Positions 1-9,673 of a stretch of 64,000 nt of DNA are shown here, one piece after another. How positions within the stretch are numbered: position 1 is the first letter of the stretch; each line of letters opens with the position of its first letter. The translations under genes and the position numbers were made by a program. The stretch is from JAFDWI01 sp963764215 (GTDB taxonomy: Bacteria > Actinomycetota > Acidimicrobiia > Acidimicrobiales > Iamiaceae), in assembly GCA_963764215.1 (NCBI GenBank), contig CAVXRS010000010.1:1-64000 (forward strand). Direction: 5' to 3'. Below the pieces are notes generated by a model. That model did no database searches. It saw only the letters and a list, made by a program, of their open reading frames with translations, and was not told the DNA's origin.

Positions 1-2
1 CA

Positions 3-917
3 CTGATCGCGTTTCTCACGTACCTCGTGCAGATCCTGATGTCGGTGATGTTGGCGATGTTCCTGGTGATCATGGCACCCCGGGCGACGGTGTGCGCCGA
101 CCGCATCACCGACATCCTCGACACCGCGTCGAGTATCGGTGCGCCGACGTCGCCGGTCCCGATTACCGGTGAAGGCACCACCGTCCAACTCGACGGTCTC
201 GGTTTCAGCTATCCCGGGGCCGAATTGCCGGTTCTGCACGACATCGACCTGCGCATCGCACCGGGCACGACCACGGCCGTCATCGGTTCGACGGGGTCGG
301 GAAAGTCGACCCTGCTGAGCCTGATCCCCCGCCTGATGGATGCGACGTCCGGCGCCGTGCGACTCAACGGCGTCGACGTGCGAGACCTCGATCTCGAAGA
401 CCTCTGGTCCCGGATCGGACTCGTGCCCCAGAGGCCTTTCCTGTTCACGGGCACGGTTCGATCGAATCTGACGTTCGCGGCGCCGTCCGCAACCGATGAA
501 CAGATGTGGCAGGCGCTCGAAGTCGCCCAGGCGGCGGACTTCGTCGCGGCGATGCCCGGCGGCCTCGACGCCCACATCGATCAGGGCGGTACGGGCGTGT
601 CGGGTGGCCAACGTCAACGACTGTCGATCGCCCGGGCGGTGATCCGGCGTCCCGACGTGTACCTGTTCGACGAGTCGTTCTCGGCCCTGGATCTGGCCAC
701 CGAGGCCCGTCTGCATCGTGCGCTCGCCCCGATCACGGCGCACGCCGCGACCGTCCTCGTGGCACAGCGGGTGTCGACGATCAAAGAAGCCGATCAGATC
801 CTCGTGCTCGAAGACGGCCGTACGGTCGGCCTGGGCAGCCACGATGACCTGTTGGCGACCTGTCCCACCTACCAGGAGATCGTGGACTCCCAGGTCCGCT
901 CGGGAAGTGCCGCGTGA
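3..917 (+). CDS. ABC exporter half-transporter, 5'-truncated (ATP-binding domain)
   Basis: The window opens inside this gene: the frame is open from base 3 and reads the last membrane helix of an exporter-type transmembrane domain before the nucleotide-binding domain. Visible motifs are Walker A GSTGSGKST (about 283-310), a Q-loop LVPQRPFLF, the signature VSGGQRQRLS and Walker B YLFDESFSALD with its catalytic Glu. The product should hydrolyse ATP to drive export across the membrane together with the next gene, whose GTG start overlaps this stop (GTGA). Both nucleotide-binding domains keep canonical catalytic residues. Substrate cannot be inferred; multidrug or lipid-type export is the family default. 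Confidence 0.9.
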   Translation: MIAFLTYLVQILMSVMLAMFLVIMAPRATVCADRITDILDTASSIGAPTSPVPITGEGTTVQLDGLGFSYPGAELPVLHDIDLRIAPGTTTAVIGSTGSGKSTLLSLIPRLMDATSGAVRLNGVDVRDLDLEDLWSRIGLVPQRPFLFTGTVRSNLTFAAPSATDEQMWQALEVAQAADFVAAMPGGLDAHIDQGGTGVSGGQRQRLSIARAVIRRPDVYLFDESFSALDLATEARLHRALAPITAHAATVLVAQRVSTIKEADQILVLEDGRTVGLGSHDDLLATCPTYQEIVDSQVRSGSAA

Positions 918-2762
918 GCGAGACCGAGAACCAGCCGGACGCCCAGACGTCGCAGCGCCGCTTCGCGGGCGGCCATTTCGCAGGCGGGATGCCCGCGGAG
1001 AAGTCACGGAACTTCGGCGGCACCCTGCAACGGCTGATCGGGCTCATCGGACCCGACCGTTCGATGGCCCTGCTGTTGGTCCTCGCCGCGTGCTGCGGGG
1101 TGGGCCTGGCCGTCGCCGGCCCCAAGATCCTCGGCACCGCGACCGACACCATCGTCCGCGGGGCGCTGGACAGGCACATGAACTGGAGCCGACTCGAGGC
1201 GATCCTCGGTTTCGCCATCGCCGTGTACGTGGGCTCGGCGGCGTTCCAGTGGGCCCAGTCGTTTCTGATCGCCAACGTGGTCCAACGGGCGATGCAGCGG
1301 CTCCGGGACCAGGTGGAGGACAAGATCAACCGCCTCTCGCTCCCCTACATCGACGGCCAGCCCCGCGGCGAACTGTTGAGCCGGGTCACCAACGACATCG
1401 ACAACGTCGGTCAGTCGATGCAGCAGTCGATGAGTCAGGTGCTCACCGCCTCGCTCACGATCGTCGGGGTGATGATCGCCATGCTGCTGATCGACTGGGT
1501 GCTCGGAGTGCTCTCGCTCCTGGTCATTCCCGCTTCGCTGCTCATCGTGCGCTTCATCACCCGTCGCTCCAAGAGCCGCTATCTCGATCAGTGGCGCATC
1601 ACCGGCGACGTGAACGCCCACGTCGAGGAGGTCTTCACCGGGCATGCGCTCGTCAAGGTCTTCGGACGGACGGCCGCCACCGAAGCCGAATTCGCGGCCA
1701 AGAACGCCCAGCTCTACGACGCCAGCTACCGGGCCCAGTTCCTGGCCGGCTTGATCCAACCGTTCATGATGTTCCTGGGCAACATCAACTTCGTGGTGAT
1801 CGCGGTGGTCGGGGGCCTGCGGGTCGCTTCGGGCCAGCTCTCGATCGGCGACATCCAGGCGTTCATCCAGTACTCGCGCAACTTCACCCGACCACTCACG
1901 ATGATGGCGTCCATGGCCACGGTCATCCAGTCGGGGGTGGCATCCGCCGAACGGGTCTTCGACCTCCTGGACGCCGACGAGCAGTCCCCGGACCCATCCG
2001 AACCGGCTTCCCCGACGACCTCGCGGGGCCGCGTCGAGTTCGCCGACGTGCGCTTCTCCTACACGCCCGACAAGCCCCTCATCGAAGGGCTGTCGCTCGT
2101 CGCGGAGCCCGGCCGGACCATCGCCATCGTGGGGCCCACCGGTGCGGGCAAGACCACGCTGGTGAACCTGCTGATGCGCTTCTACGAGATCGACGGCGGG
2201 CGCATCTGCCGTCGACGGCGTCGACATCTGCGACATGACCCGTGCCGACCTGCGCTCGCGGACCGGCATGGTGCTCCAGGACACCTGGCTCTTCGGCGGC
2301 ACGATCCGCGAGAACATTGCCTTCGGGAATCTGGACGCGAGCGAGGACGAAATCATCGCCGCAGCCCGTGCGTGCTACGTCGACCGGTTCGTGCGCTCGT
2401 TGCCGGAGGGCTACGACACCGTGCTCGACGACGAGGTCGGGGCCGTGTCCGGTGGTGAGAAGCAGCTCATCACGATCGCCCGGGCCTTCCTCGCCGACCC
2501 GGCGATCCTCATACTGGACGAGGCGACCAGCTCGGTCGACACCCGCACCGAAGTGCTCATCCAGCATGCGATGGCGGCACTGCGCACCGATCGGACGAGC
2601 TTCGTGATCGCGCACCGACTCTCGACGATCCGCGACGCGGACACGATCCTGGTGATGGAGCACGGCCGCATCGTCGAACAGGGCAACCACGACGAACTCC
2701 TGGCCGCCAATGGCGCCTATGCCGATCTGTACAACGCGCAGTTCGCCGGCGTCGCCACCTGA
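914..2762 (+). CDS. ABC exporter half-transporter (membrane + ATPase domains), one frameshift
   Basis: Second subunit of a heterodimeric type IV ABC exporter; GTG start overlaps the stop of the partner. Residues about 50-320 carry the six-helix transmembrane domain; the ATPase domain has Walker A GPTGAGKTTL (near 2132-2161), Q-loop VLQDTWLFGG, signature VSGGEKQ and Walker B ILILDEATSSVD. The frame breaks near 2205-2222: one extra base after the codons for DGGRI moves the reading frame, and the continuation (VDGVDICDM then RADLRSRTGMVLQD) matches the family exactly in the new frame. The break is more likely a sequence error than a real lesion. A short Gln/Arg-rich soluble N-terminus precedes the helices. 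Confidence 0.9.
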
Positions 2763-2819
2763 CCGACGCCGACCGGTTGCCGCCCGATCCCTCTTCCCGA
2801 CCCAGTGGGCCGAAATCGG

Positions 2820-4142
2820 TCAGCCGGTGTAGTTCGGCTCGGAGCTGACCGGGGTGGCCGGCGTTGCGCCCGCGCCGGACGAGCCCGGCGCCTCCGCCCG
2901 CAGAGTTGCCCGACCCGGCACCGGCCGGCGTGGTGTCCACAGGCGTCGTCACCCAGGGTGTGCCCAGCGACCCGGGTGGCAGCGGTTCGACCGGAACCGT
3001 GTCCAGCGGTCCGTCCACACAACCGCGAAGGGGCATTGACCGGATCACACCGTGCCGTCGTGCCCGAAGGCAGCTCCACCGAATAGTTCGACCCCAGATA
3101 GGCGGCGGAACCCGCGCCGGCGAAATCGGTCGACACCCACTGCGCCCCACTGGCGAACGCCGCATCTCGGGTCGAGGTGTCGTTGTTCCGGGCTTCGACC
3201 GTGTCCCCATCGGCGCGGGTGCGCACCACATAGCCGCTGCGTACCAGATCCTGGATCTTCGCGGTGTTCGGTCCGGTCGGATCATTCATCTCCACGAAGG
3301 CCGCATCCGGATCTCCCGGCTGGGCATTGGTGAAGATGTCCGCACCGTGCAACCCCGGGAAGGCGCTGAGGTAGTCGGCGCGCTTGGACGAGTTGTCCAT
3401 CAGGAAGAGCACCTTGCCCCGTGACTGGGCCAACGTGGGCCAGTTGCCCGCAAGGGCGCCGGCGTTCACCGTGCCGTGGGAGCCACGCACGTCGTCGGGC
3501 CGGACGATGTCGGACGGGGCGAACACCGAGTTGATCTCGTTGTCGATCGACGCGATGTTCGCAGACGTCCAGGGGATCGGGGTCACCGCCGGGGGCGACG
3601 GGACCACCGGGATGGCCTCGTCCTTGAGCTCCAGCAGAATCGCGATCGGGGCGTGGGTCGGATGCGCGTCGGACCAGGTCTTCACCGCTCCCAGGCACCG
3701 CACCAGGTTGAGACAGTTCGACCGGTAGTCGACGTCCTGGGCATGCAGCACCTTGATGCCGGGTAGCGTCCATCACCGACTTGTCCGCGGGCGGCAGGGG
3801 GCCCTCTTTGGCGTAGTCACGGATCAGGGGCGTCGCATATCTCCCCCCGGCCGGGTCCGCGAACAGATCGAGCTCGATCTGGCGGATCCGCTGCGAGGAG
3901 AACTGGACCCCCAGTGCCGGGTGCTCGTAGTTCAGGGGCGGATTGAACACGGGGGCCACCTGCTGGCGCACCTCGTACTCGGCCTGGGACGCCCGCAGGT
4001 GGTAGCTGTTGTGGGACCCGACCATCTGGATCTGGTTGAGCTTCACGGTGTCGTCCACAGCCGCGGCGCCTGCTCCGATGCTCGTGAGCAATCCGGTCGT
4101 GGTCAGCGCGATCAGCGCCATCGTCACAACGAACTTCCGCAT
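2820..4142 (-). CDS. Secreted Ca2+-dependent phosphoinositide-specific phospholipase C-like protein, three frame breaks
   Basis: Starts with a signal peptide (MRKFVVTMALIALTTTG, Ala-rich cleavage region near residue 28), so it is exported. NQIQMVGSHNSYH contains the first catalytic His of the PI-PLC X-like fold, RQIELDLF a likely metal-site Glu/Asp, and VLHAQDVDYRS the second His; the C-terminal part (AFASGAQWVSTDF) matches the PI-PLC-C1 (PF16670) family. Predicted role is cleavage of phosphatidylinositol-type lipids outside the cell. Frame breaks lie near 3762, 3025 and 2895; stitched, the protein is about 440 residues and ends in a Pro/Thr/Gly/Ser-rich tail. A gggggaa ribosome site precedes the ATG. 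It follows the deacetylase gene by 33 bases. Family assignment is good, exact substrate is not known. Confidence 0.75.
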
Positions 4143-4175
4143 GGTGGATTCCCCCGTCGTCTTCGCGCCGTCCGG

Positions 4176-4977
4176 TCAACGCGCCGTGATGATAGCGCCC
4201 AACGCGTCGCCGGATGTCGAAGAGATGAACCACTCGTACCCCATCGCCTCGGCGAACGCGTCGTCGGGCATCGCCAGCATGAAGTGATCCGGAGCCATCT
4301 GACTCGGATGACACCGCATGGACGCCCGCTTGACGTCGGTCACCCTGCGGGCGTCGACCACGTGGCTGATGGTCGATTCGGGCGAACCCAGGTTGTCGGG
4401 AATCGACTCGGGGATGCCGTCTGCCGATACCCCGTCGGGTACGCGGCGTGTCGCGGCCGGCGTTCGCCGCGATGAGTCGACTCAAGTGATCCCGATTCAT
4501 CGTCGACTGGAACACGGCCCCGACCCCCGCGAGTTCGGCGGCCCGCATACCCACCCGGTGCACCTGGATGTGGTCAGGGTGGCCATAGCCCCCGTGGTCG
4601 TCGTAGACGGTGAGGACGTCAGGCGCCTCGTCGTCGAGGATCGTCGCCAGACGGCGGGCGGCAGCCTCGACGTCCGCCTGCCAGAAGCACCAGGGGGCAT
4701 CATTGGTCGGCTCGCCCATCATTCCCGAGTCCCCATAGCCGAGCAGTTCGATTCGCTCCACACCCAGGGTCTCCGCCGAGGCCCAGAGCTCCGCACAACG
4801 CCGCAATCCGAGCTGTTCGCCTTCTTCGAGCACGCCGGGCATGATCTCCCCCAGCTCACCCCGCGTCGCGGTCACCAGCACGACCCGGTGCCCGGCACGC
4901 GCGGCCAGGGCCATCAGCCCGGCTGTGGCAATCGACTCGTCGTCGGGGTGCGCGTGGAAACAGACCAGGGTGGCCAT
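4176..4977 (-). CDS. PIG-L/LmbE family zinc deacetylase, MshB/Mca type, one frameshift
   Basis: N-terminus MATLVCFHAHPDDES holds the zinc/catalytic motif HPDDE; YGDSGM and YGHPDHIQVHRV (second zinc His) are typical of the mycothiol enzymes MshB (GlcNAc-inositol deacetylase) and Mca (mycothiol S-conjugate amidase). About 267 residues once joined. A frame break near 4440 separates the first 180 residues from the C-terminal part, which continues as VSADGIPESIPDNLG and ends at 4176 with a typical EWF-containing tail. Start lies 3 bases after the stop of the CoA-transferase gene, suggesting one operon. I cannot decide between MshB, Mca and a related deacetylase; the family is certain. Confidence 0.82.
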
Positions 4978-4980
4978 CGA

Positions 4981-6123
4981 TCAGGCCACTGCACCCGAAT
5001 CACGCAGTGTGGCGACCCGTTCATCGCTGAACCCGAACTCGGTGAGCACGTCGGCCGTGTTCTGTCCGGGGTTCGGGGGCGGCCCGTCGATGCTTCCCGG
5101 TGTCCGGCTGAACCGCGGGGCCGGGGCGGCCTGGGTCATCCCGAACTCCTCGACGAACGTGCCCCTGGCCACGTTGTGCGGGTGCTCAGGCGCCTCACTC
5201 ATGGTGAGCACCGGAGCGAAACAGGCGTCGGTCCCCTCGAGCAGGTCGCACCATTCGTCGCGGGTCCGGGTCCTGAAGATCTTGGCGAAGCGCTCCTTCA
5301 TCTCGGGCCAGTGCGCCTTGTCGAAGTGGGGATGTTCGGCCGGGTCGAGATCGAGCTTGTCGAGCAGCAGGGCGTAGAACTGGGGCTCCACCGGGCCGAT
5401 CGAGACGTACTTTCCGTCGGCGGTCTCGTACGCGTCGTACCAGTGGGCGCCCGAGTCCAACATGTTGGTGCCGTGCTCCTCGCTCCAGATCCCCATCGCG
5501 GTCATGCCCTGGAAGATCGACATCATCACCGACACCCCGTCCACCATGGCCGCATCCACGACCTGTCCCCGGCCCGAGGTGGCGCGTTCCACCAGTGCAG
5601 CCGCGATCCCCAGGGCGAGGACCATCCCCCCGCCGCCGAAGTCGGCGACCAGGTTCAGTGGTGGCGTGGGGGGCTGACCGGCCCGACCGATCGCCGCCAG
5701 AGCGCCGGTGAGTGACAGGTAGTTGATGTCGTGGCCGGCGGCCTGGGCCAGCGGGCCGTCCTGGCCCCAGCCGGTCATCCGGCCGTACACCAGTCTCGGA
5801 TTGCGCTCCAGACAGACGTCGGGGCCGAGACCGAGTCGTTCCATGACCCCGGGCCGGAACCCCTCGATCAGGGCATCGGAGGCGTCCACCAGCTCGAGCA
5901 CCACGGCGACCCCGTCGGGGTCCTTCAAGTTCACCCCGATCGACCGCCGTCCCCGGTTCAACAGGTCCAACGACGGCGCCCCGGGGTCGACCGCCGACAC
6001 TTTGTCGGCGCGGTCGACCCGGACGATGTCAGCCCCGAGATCGGCGAGCATCATCGCACAGAACGGACCGGGGCCGATCCCGGCGATCTCGATCATCCGC
6101 GTTCCTGAAAGTGGCCCGCTCAT
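4981..6123 (-). CDS. CaiB/BaiF family CoA transferase, alpha-methylacyl-CoA racemase type
   Basis: 380-residue family III CoA-transferase fold protein. GHDINY (His131) and DFGGGG (Asp161) correspond to the catalytic His/Asp pair of mycobacterial alpha-methylacyl-CoA racemase; the N-terminal GIGPGPFCAMMLADLGADIVRV segment type is the CoA-binding start. Likely epimerises 2-methylacyl-CoA thioesters in branched fatty acid or sterol side-chain breakdown. The ATG (6121-6123) overlaps the stop of the upstream hydrolase (ATGA), so this start is preferred over the longer in-frame reading that would fuse the two proteins. Intact frame throughout. Confidence 0.9.
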   Translation of the reverse strand: MSGPLSGTRMIEIAGIGPGPFCAMMLADLGADIVRVDRADKVSAVDPGAPSLDLLNRGRRSIGVNLKDPDGVAVVLELVDASDALIEGFRPGVMERLGLGPDVCLERNPRLVYGRMTGWGQDGPLAQAAGHDINYLSLTGALAAIGRAGQPPTPPLNLVADFGGGGMVLALGIAAALVERATSGRGQVVDAAMVDGVSVMMSIFQGMTAMGIWSEEHGTNMLDSGAHWYDAYETADGKYVSIGPVEPQFYALLLDKLDLDPAEHPHFDKAHWPEMKERFAKIFRTRTRDEWCDLLEGTDACFAPVLTMSEAPEHPHNVARGTFVEEFGMTQAAPAPRFSRTPGSIDGPPPNPGQNTADVLTEFGFSDERVATLRDSGAVA

Positions 6124-7008
6124 CCGGCTTCCGCCTTCTTCGCGAGGACGGCGATCCGGTCGACCAGCTCCCCGCGGTAGACCTCGGGCATGTCGTGCCC
6201 GGCTTCGGGGAGCTCCACGAACTCGGAGTTGCGGAGCGCCTCGTGGGTGCGTCTGGCCACCGGACGGGTTCACCAACGGATCGAGCGCACCGTGGACGAC
6301 CAGTGCGGGCACGTCGAGGTTCCGGAGCGTCCTCGGTCCGCGAGGGCTGCGTGAGCACCGCCAGCAGATGCCGCAGCGTGCCGTCGGGGTGGTAGCCCCG
6401 GTCGTAGGAGCGCACGGCCTTGTCCCGGGAGGCCTCGGGATCGAAATGCACCGGTGAACTCGATGACCCGGTCGATCTCCACCGACGCCTCGATGGCGGC
6501 ATCCCGTCCGGGAGCCACCGGGGTCATGAGCGCCAGCGGCTGCGGCCTCGTCGGGTTGACCGACGTCCGGATCGCCCGTGGTCGACATGATCGAGACCAG
6601 AGAACGGACGCGGTCGGGATGGGCGATCGCGAACGCCTGCGCGATCATGCCGCCCATCGACACGCCCAGCACGTGGGCCGATGGCCATTCGAGCTCGTCG
6701 AGGATCGCCGCGGCGTCGTCGGCCATGTCCGCGATCGAGTACGGGGCGCTGAGCGGCTCACCGGTGAGGAACTTGCCGACCTCGCCCTCGATGTCGACCG
6801 GATGATCATCGAACCACGTGGACTTCCCCGTGTCGCGGTTGTCGTAGCGGACCACGCAGAAGCCGTGGTCGACGAAGGCCTGCATGAGCGAGTCGTCCCA
6901 GGAGATCAGTTGAGCGCCCAGGCCCATGATCAACAGCAACGGGACCGCGTCGGCCGGCCCCCATCGTTCGTAGAACAACTCGACTTGACCGTTGTGTGCG
7001 ATCGCCAT
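6120..7008 (-). CDS. Alpha/beta-hydrolase, four frame breaks
   Basis: N-terminal 150 residues are a clear alpha/beta-hydrolase: oxyanion-region LLLIMGLGAQLISWDD, YDNRDTGKS and nucleophile elbow GVSMGGM. The rest is scattered over three frames: LMTPVAPGRDAAIEAS, then FDPEASRDKAVRSYDRGYH, then LDVPALVVHGALDPLV (acid Asp region), then ELPEAGHDMPEVY with the catalytic His. Joined, these give a normal-length hydrolase of about 295 residues ending at 6120 with a stop overlapping the next start. Breaks are near 6540, 6455, 6335 and 6258. Similar proteins are often esterases or lactonases; substrate unknown. A leaderless-type promoter sits just upstream. Confidence 0.8.
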
Positions 7009-7014
7009 CGGGCC

Positions 7015-7020
7015 ATCCTC
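7015..7020 (-). promoter_or_regulatory. -10 element GAGGAT, leaderless start of hydrolase operon
   Basis: Hexamer ends 6 bases before the hydrolase ATG, the spacing expected if transcription begins at the start codon. No good -35 was seen. Diverges from the GH1 promoter. Confidence 0.45.
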
Positions 7021-7060
7021 ACCGGCGATCGACCAGCGCGGTCAAGCCACGTGGGTGTGC

Positions 7061-7066
7061 GAGAAT
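7061..7066 (+). promoter_or_regulatory. -10 element GAGAAT, leaderless start of GH1 gene
   Basis: Ends 7 bases before the ATG at 7074; no Shine-Dalgarno is present, so initiation at or next to the start codon is likely. Confidence 0.4.
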
Positions 7067-7073
7067 CGCCCGA

Positions 7074-8503
7074 ATGCCGCCAGCGCAGGAACATGAACCG
7101 TTGCCCGACGACTTTCTCTTCGGCGTCGCCACCGCGGGATTCCAGATCGAAGGTGGGTACAACGGCCCAGGAGAGCCCCGCAACAACTGGTACCGGTTCG
7201 AAGCCGAGGGTCGGGTCACGCCGTCGGGAAGCGCCCTGGACTTCTGGAACGACTACGAATCCCAGCTGGACCGGGTCGTGGCCACCGGCTGCAACGCGTT
7301 CCGCCTCTCGATCGAGTGGGCGCGCTGCGAGCCGGCGGACGGCGAGATCGACGACTCCGCGCTGGACCGCTACGGGGACATCCTGGACGCCTGTCGCGAA
7401 CGCGGGCTGACCCCACTGGTCACCCTGTGCCACTTCACCCATCCTGCCTGGGCCGGCGAGGACTTCTGGCTTCGCGGCGACGCCCCGGAACGTTTCGCCC
7501 GATGGGCGGCCGTGGCGGCGGGTGCCCTCGCCCCGAAGGCCCGGCACTGGGTGACGGTCAACGAATGGAACATCCTGGCGCTGCAGACCTACGTCACCGG
7601 AGACTTCCCCCCGGCACGCCAGGCGACGTGACCGCCGCCGCTCGCAGCATCGACCACCTCCTCGCGGCCCACGTGCACGCCTATGCGGCCATCCACGCAG
7701 CCCGCGGCGACGCCGTCGTGTCGATCAACGGATTCGCCTTCTCCTGCTACGGGCTCGAACAGCTCGGCAACGACGTCCTGCTCGCCCGCCACTACCAGGT
7801 TCCCCGCTCGGACCTGCGGACCTGGTTGGCGTCGCGCCGAAATCGCTACGAAGCGACCCTGCCACGCGAACGGTTGCTGCGCGCGCTGGTCGACCGCGTC
7901 CTGAACCTGGACCGCGCCCTCCCGCGCACGATCGAGGCCGTCTACGCCAGCGAGCACGCCTGCACGCTCGACCACCTCCAGACCGACTACTACAACCCCC
8001 AGGTCGGTTCGCACTTCCGTGTTCCCGGACATCGCACCGCCGGCGGCCGCCACTGGGGGCCTGACCGGTTGCTCTGGGACGATCAGGTCGATCCCGGTCG
8101 TTTCGGGCATTATCTCCAGCTCCTCGGCCACGAGGGGTTCACCCTCTGGATCGTCGAGAACGGGCTCTGCAACCGGCGCCGGAACGGTCGGGGCCTGGCA
8201 CGCACCGACGGATGGGATCGTCCCCGGTACCTCCAGGCCCATCTTCGCGAGGTCGTGGCCGCTCGGGACGCGGGGATTCCCGTCGCCGCCTACTTCCACT
8301 GGACCCTTGCGGACAACTACGAGTGGGGTTCCTACGAGCCGGCATTCGGGATCTACGGGGTAGATCGTGAACGGGGCAATCGCTGGAGCGACACCGACTC
8401 GATGGGGGATGCTTCGGCGACCGCGTACCGGCGGTTGATCGAGGGAATCACCCGCGGTGACCGCTCGGTGCTGACCTGTCCGGTCGCCGACCTCGTCCGA
8501 TGA
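7074..8503 (+). CDS. Glycoside hydrolase family 1 (beta-glucosidase/beta-galactosidase type), one frameshift
   Basis: Family 1 (beta/alpha)8 enzyme: FLFGVATAGFQIEGG at the N-terminus, acid/base Glu164 in TVNEWN, nucleophile Glu in WIVENG (about 8146-8163), and C-terminal HWTLADNYEWG. It should hydrolyse beta-linked glycosides by a retaining mechanism; no signal peptide, so cytoplasmic. The frame breaks near 7615 (after GDFPP): one base makes a stop at 7629-7631, and the protein continues in another frame as GDVTAAARSIDHLLAAHVHAY. Total length about 475 residues, normal for the family. Galactokinase follows 94 bases later, which fits a beta-galactosidase supplying galactose, but that is inference. 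Confidence 0.88.
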
Positions 8504-8529
8504 CCGCCGAAGCCGAAGGCAGTACCCTC

Positions 8530-8601
8530 GTGGACTCCGTCGATCCGCCCGATGCGGCCCAGCCACTCCGGCCATTCTGTGAACCCGAAGGAGCACCATG
8601 A
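8530..8601 (+). CDS. Possible 23-codon leader ORF before galK
   Basis: A GTG-initiated 23-residue frame whose TGA overlaps the galK ATG (ATGA). A TACCCT hexamer at 8523-8528 could be the galK -10, but it lies only one base before this GTG, which would then not be in the transcript. No database family recognised. Reported because coupled leader ORFs can regulate translation; it may be chance. Confidence 0.15.
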   Translation: MDSVDPPDAAQPLRPFCEPEGAP

Positions 8602-9602
8602 TCGAAAACGGCACGATCCGGACCTGGGCGCCCGGTCGGGTGAACCTGATCGGTGATCACACCGACTACACCGGTGGACTCTGTCTGCCCGTCGCTCTCG
8701 AGTGGGGAACCACGGTCGAGGGGACGCCCGGAGGCGACCGGGTCCGGATCCATTCGGCGATCGACGACTCGACCACCGACCTGGGTCTCGACCCGATCGA
8801 CCCCGCCTCGGTCACCGGCTGGACGCGCTTCGTCGCCGCCGTCATCGCGGAGGTTCGGCCGCGCGTCGGGTTCGAAGGGAAGATCACGACGACCCTTCCG
8901 ATCGGGGCCGGGCTGTCGTCCAGCGCGGCACTGGAGGTTTCGCTCTGTCTCGCCCTGGGCTTCGACGGATCGCTGGGAGATCTCGCGCATGCCGCGCAGC
9001 GCGCCGAGCATGCCGCGGTAGGTGTTCCCTGTGGCCTGATGGATCAACTGACCTCGGTGTACGGCCGACGGGACCAGGCCCTGCTCATCGACTGCCGATC
9101 CGAAGAGGTCCTGCCGGTGCCCCTACCGGAAGGCGCCGTGATCCGAGTGCTGAACACCGGCAGCTCCCGCGATCTCGCCGGATCGGCCTATGCCGAGCGG
9201 CGCGCCCAGTGCGAGGCCGCGGAAGCCGAGATCGGCCCCTTGCGCGACGCCACCCCGGACGCGGCGGATTCGCTGTCCGATCCCGTCCTGCGCCGGCGGG
9301 CGCGCCACGTGATCACCGAGAACCAACGGGTCATGGCAGCAGCCAAAGCGCTCCGCAGCGGCGACTGGGAGGTGGCCGGCGCCGTGATGACCGAGTCCCA
9401 CAACAGCTTGCGTGACGACTTCGAGGTCTCCACGCCGTTGCTGGACGACCTGGTGGGTCATCTGCTCGACACACCGGGTGTCTACGGCGCACGGCTCACC
9501 GGGGCAGGGTTCGGTGGCTGCGTGGTCGCCCTCACGGAGCCCGACGCGCTCGAGTTCGCGGCAGCCGTACGGCCGTCACGCGGTGCGCGGATCGCCACCT
9601 GA
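8598..9602 (+). CDS. galK: Galactokinase
   Basis: GHMP kinase of 334 residues with all three family motifs: APGRVNLIGDHTDY (galactokinase signature, residues 11-24), the ATP-binding loop PIGAGLSSSAAL, and GARLTGAGFGGC near the C-terminus. It phosphorylates galactose at C1, the first step of the Leloir pathway; galT and galE are not in this window. Start is supported by an AAGGAG ribosome site four bases before the ATG. Slightly shorter than E. coli GalK (about 380). It follows the GH1 glycosidase in the same direction. Confidence 0.93.
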   Translation: MIENGTIRTWAPGRVNLIGDHTDYTGGLCLPVALEWGTTVEGTPGGDRVRIHSAIDDSTTDLGLDPIDPASVTGWTRFVAAVIAEVRPRVGFEGKITTTLPIGAGLSSSAALEVSLCLALGFDGSLGDLAHAAQRAEHAAVGVPCGLMDQLTSVYGRRDQALLIDCRSEEVLPVPLPEGAVIRVLNTGSSRDLAGSAYAERRAQCEAAEAEIGPLRDATPDAADSLSDPVLRRRARHVITENQRVMAAAKALRSGDWEVAGAVMTESHNSLRDDFEVSTPLLDDLVGHLLDTPGVYGARLTGAGFGGCVVALTEPDALEFAAAVRPSRGARIAT

Positions 9603-9611
9603 TCACCTGTT

Positions 9612-9671
9612 CCGGTCGCCGAGCATCGACCGCCGAAAAGGGCGCCGGGGGGCGACCGGTTCTCGGCGGTC
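9612..9671 (+). terminator. Interleaved inverted repeats between convergent galK and PH gene
   Basis: Two perfect 9-bp inverted repeats interlock: CCGGTCGCC (9612-9620) pairs with GGCGACCGG (9651-9659), and GACCGCCGA (9628-9636) pairs with TCGGCGGTC (9663-9671). The order A-B-A'-B' allows either hairpin or a pseudoknot. There is no U-tract. Its place between convergent stops suggests bidirectional termination. Confidence 0.4.
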
Positions 9672-9673
9672 AC

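Noticed and set aside
4981..7008. Open frame fusing an alpha/beta-hydrolase to the CaiB-type CoA transferase
   Set aside because: The middle is nonsense between hydrolase fragments that continue in other frames, and the hydrolase stop overlaps a proper CoA-transferase start at 6123.
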